From: Actomonas aquatica
GTDB taxonomy: Bacteria > Verrucomicrobiota > Verrucomicrobiia > Opitutales > Opitutaceae
Length of the DNA: 64,000 nt
Assembly (NCBI RefSeq): GCF_019679435.2
Contig: NZ_CP139781.1
Coordinates: 2,418,001-2,482,000, forward strand
Direction of reading: 5' to 3'
Part shown: positions 62,013 through 64,000 of the stretch, piece after piece
Layout: every line of letters starts with the position of its first letter
Numbering within the stretch: position 1 is the first letter of the stretch
Notes under the pieces: model-generated
What the model saw: only the letters and a program-made list of their open reading frames with translations
Database searches by the model: none
Told to the model about the DNA's origin: nothing
Program-made: the position numbers and the translations under genes

Positions 62013-64000
62013 TCAATACGACCAGCGGTAGCCGAGTCGTGCTGAGCGGCCTGCCCCCACCCGACCGGCCCGCACGAGCAGGTCTTCGTCCAACGCGTTC
62101 TGCACCCGCAGCGAGAGATCGTGCCGTTGTTTACCGTCTCCGGTGCGCCATTGGTAACCCAATCCCAGCGCCAGGGTCACGTAACCCGGGTAATCCAACT
62201 CGGCGTATCGAGTATCTTCATACCGCTGCACATACGACCCCATGTAAACGAGTGAGGTCGACGCGTTCCATCCCGCCAACGCCCCGTCCTGCCAAGCCAG
62301 CCGCCCCGACAGCGCTCCCGTCCAACGCGGCACCCGCGCGATCGCGCGCCCTTCCTCCTGCGGCAGATCCGGCGAACGCTCCGTGATCGAGTCCGTAAAC
62401 GCCACCTTGCCCTGCACCTGCCAAACACCGGCCGGCTTCAACCGCACATCCAGCGTCGCCCCCTGAAAACGTTCCCGCCCCGCCGCGATCAACTCCGGCT
62501 GGGTCTGATCCGCATCCGCGATCGGATCGCGGTAGAGCGGGTTGCGCCGCGAGATGTTGCGGTTGACGAACGAAAACCCGTGCAGCGTGAAACTCAGCCG
62601 CCGGTCCCAGCCCATGCCTTTCAACCCGGCCTCCACCCCGCCCGTGGTTTCGTTGCCCTGAATGTCTCCCGTGCGCCGGTCCACCCGCGTCGAAGGTTCA
62701 AACGCCGTGCTGGTATTCGCATAAACCAGCAACCGTCCCGGCACCGCGATGACGTTGCCCCCCACGTGATAGGTCAGCTCGTGCGTCGTCGCCGACACCG
62801 CCGGCTGCGGCGCATTGGGCGCCTCGTCCGTGAGTTCGAGATCCACGCGATCGTGGCGCAGGCCCGCCGTGAGCACGACCCGACCACTGCCGATCGCCGC
62901 GCGCTCGCTAATCGCGTTGCCCCAATACCGCGTGACTTCCTCGCGGTCGTTGATGATGCGCCGATAACTCGCGGCACTCAGCGCCGGCCGAAACCAATCC
63001 GGCGCCGCCGGATCAAACCGCCGCACGCTCAAGGGCAACGCCGAGAGCTCCTCCGCGTCGAGGCCTCGCTGCAGACGCGAACTGTCGGCGCTGACCAACT
63101 CGGACGACACGAGCAGTTTGTGACTCACGTCGCCGACATCAAAACGCCAGGTCAGGTCACCATCCACCGCTAGCGCTCGCAGCGGCTGCGCAATATGCTG
63201 CGGCTGGCGCGTGCCGGCGAAGCGCCCCTGATCGAGCAGATAATCGCCCCGCGTAAACCGATCCTCCTCGAGCTCGCGCACCAAACCTTGCACCGACGCG
63301 CGCGTGCTCAGCGCCTTCGAGGTCTGGCCTTCGTATTGAAAACTGAAATTCGCCGTATGGCGCGACACCCCGGCGTTCGGTCCATACGTATGAAAATCCG
63401 CCATTGGCAGATAGGGGCCGAGCACCAGGCCGTTCGCCGATTCACGATAGCCGGGGACACCCGGCGACGGGTTGCCGTCGTAAGCCGCATAGTCGATCTG
63501 CCACAGGGTGCTGTGCGCCCGCGAGTGGCGCAGAGTCAGCGCGCCGCTCAACGTGAGATTATCGCGGTAGGCGAAGGCCTCCGACCCTTCCCGTCGCTCG
63601 TAGCTGAGCGCCACGCGTTGAAACACCTTCGTTTTGCCCCACTTCGCGACCGGTCCGCCCTTCTCCACCCGCACCCGCCAGATGTCGTCCGTGCTAGCGC
63701 TGGCATCCCAGCGCGTCATCGCCCGCCCCGGCGGCCGCGCCGTCATGTAGTTTTGGATGCCGCCCGGAGCCGCCCGACCCGTGACCGAGGTCAACGCGCC
63801 TTGAATCGTCTCCCGCCGCTTCACTTCCAACACCTCCGGAATGCCCGTCTGCACAAACGCGTTGCGCAGGCGCGGCGTCGGAAACCCGCGCAGGTTGAGC
63901 CGATCGGATCCGGTGGCCAAATCCGCCGCACTCGTCACCGCGATCTGCCCGAGCTCCGCCTCCACGTCGCTGCCCAGTTCGTCCTCCTCGTCGGCATCAA
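62013..64000 (-). CDS. TonB-dependent outer-membrane receptor, 5' end beyond window
   Basis: The C-terminal 662 codons of a TonB-dependent receptor. The frame remains open to the right edge, so the first part (signal peptide, possible carboxypeptidase-like domain and the plug start) is missing. The plug contains LNLRGFPTPRLRNAFVQTG and ALTSVTGRAAPGGIQNYMTAR. The rest is long alternating beta strands with TTHELTYHVGGNVIAVPGRLLVYANTSTAFEPSTRVD, typical of the siderophore-receptor-like barrel, ending in the aromatic YRWSY. The ligand is unknown. It is convergent with the YfcC-like carrier. Confidence 0.88.
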   Translation of the reverse strand, partial: DADEEDELGSDVEAELGQIAVTSAADLATGSDRLNLRGFPTPRLRNAFVQTGIPEVLEVKRRETIQGALTSVTGRAAPGGIQNYMTARPPGRAMTRWDASASTDDIWRVRVEKGGPVAKWGKTKVFQRVALSYERREGSEAFAYRDNLTLSGALTLRHSRAHSTLWQIDYAAYDGNPSPGVPGYRESANGLVLGPYLPMADFHTYGPNAGVSRHTANFSFQYEGQTSKALSTRASVQGLVRELEEDRFTRGDYLLDQGRFAGTRQPQHIAQPLRALAVDGDLTWRFDVGDVSHKLLVSSELVSADSSRLQRGLDAEELSALPLSVRRFDPAAPDWFRPALSAASYRRIINDREEVTRYWGNAISERAAIGSGRVVLTAGLRHDRVDLELTDEAPNAPQPAVSATTHELTYHVGGNVIAVPGRLLVYANTSTAFEPSTRVDRRTGDIQGNETTGGVEAGLKGMGWDRRLSFTLHGFSFVNRNISRRNPLYRDPIADADQTQPELIAAGRERFQGATLDVRLKPAGVWQVQGKVAFTDSITERSPDLPQEEGRAIARVPRWTGALSGRLAWQDGALAGWNASTSLVYMGSYVQRYEDTRYAELDYPGYVTLALGLGYQWRTGDGKQRHDLSLRVQNALDEDLLVRAGRVGAGRSARLGYRWSY

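Overview
The window is 64 kb of high-GC bacterial chromosome. It is dominated by the translation and transcription gene clusters, flanked by metabolic and envelope genes. No rRNA gene, phage, insertion sequence or CRISPR array was found. Long type-II-like pyruvate:ferredoxin oxidoreductase, a TonB-dependent receptor, ExbB/ExbD, a secreted PHP phosphodiesterase, DUF2835 and Ala/Glu-rich tails on ribosomal proteins suggest a Gram-negative member of the Verrucomicrobiota, probably Opitutaceae. That placement is inference from overall protein character, because no marker search could be run.

Layout. Positions 1-3 kb hold the start of pdxJ (minus strand), a secreted PHP phosphodiesterase, a VC0807-like membrane protein and a type IV pilin-like protein (plus strand). 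From 3 to 11 kb, all on the minus strand, come hisD-hisC-hisB-hisH, gltA, guaA, a LolA-like secreted protein and a small zinc-ribbon membrane protein. From 30.3 kb down to 11.2 kb (minus strand) the str, S10, spc and alpha ribosomal operons are joined into one run: rpsL-rpsG-fusA-rpsJ-rplC-rplD-rplW-rplB-rpsS-rplV-rpsC-rplP-rpmC-rpsQ-rplN-rplX-rplE-rpsN-rpsH-rplF-rplR-rpsE-rplO-secY-(degenerate adk)-map-rpsM-rpsK-rpsD-rpoA-rplQ. It lacks rpmD, rpmJ, infA and a tuf copy. An alpha/beta hydrolase (30.6-31.7 kb) separates it from the second cluster. From 44.9 kb down to 32.0 kb (minus strand) lies tRNA-Thr, tuf, tRNA-Trp, secE, nusG, rplK, rplA, rplJ, rplL, rpoB, rpoC, closed by a strong terminator.

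From 49.7 to 45.0 kb (minus strand) there is a four-gene envelope operon: a large TPR protein, ExbB, an atypical ExbD and a single-pass membrane protein. From 49.8 to 62 kb the genes run on the plus strand: sufE, tatD-like, a giant pyruvate:ferredoxin oxidoreductase, two tandem chemoreceptors, a DUF2835 protein and a YfcC-like carrier. A TonB-dependent receptor on the minus strand runs off the right end.

The most notable observations are an adenylate kinase relic without a P-loop kept in the secY-map position; loss of three of the four zinc-2 cysteines in RpoC; three intergenic inverted arrays of 7-8-base tandem units; hairpins in most of the long gaps of the ribosomal super-cluster; a possible small RNA between two tandem terminators after rpoC; the 1549-residue PFOR; and twin chemoreceptors sharing a C-terminal DVTLF tail.
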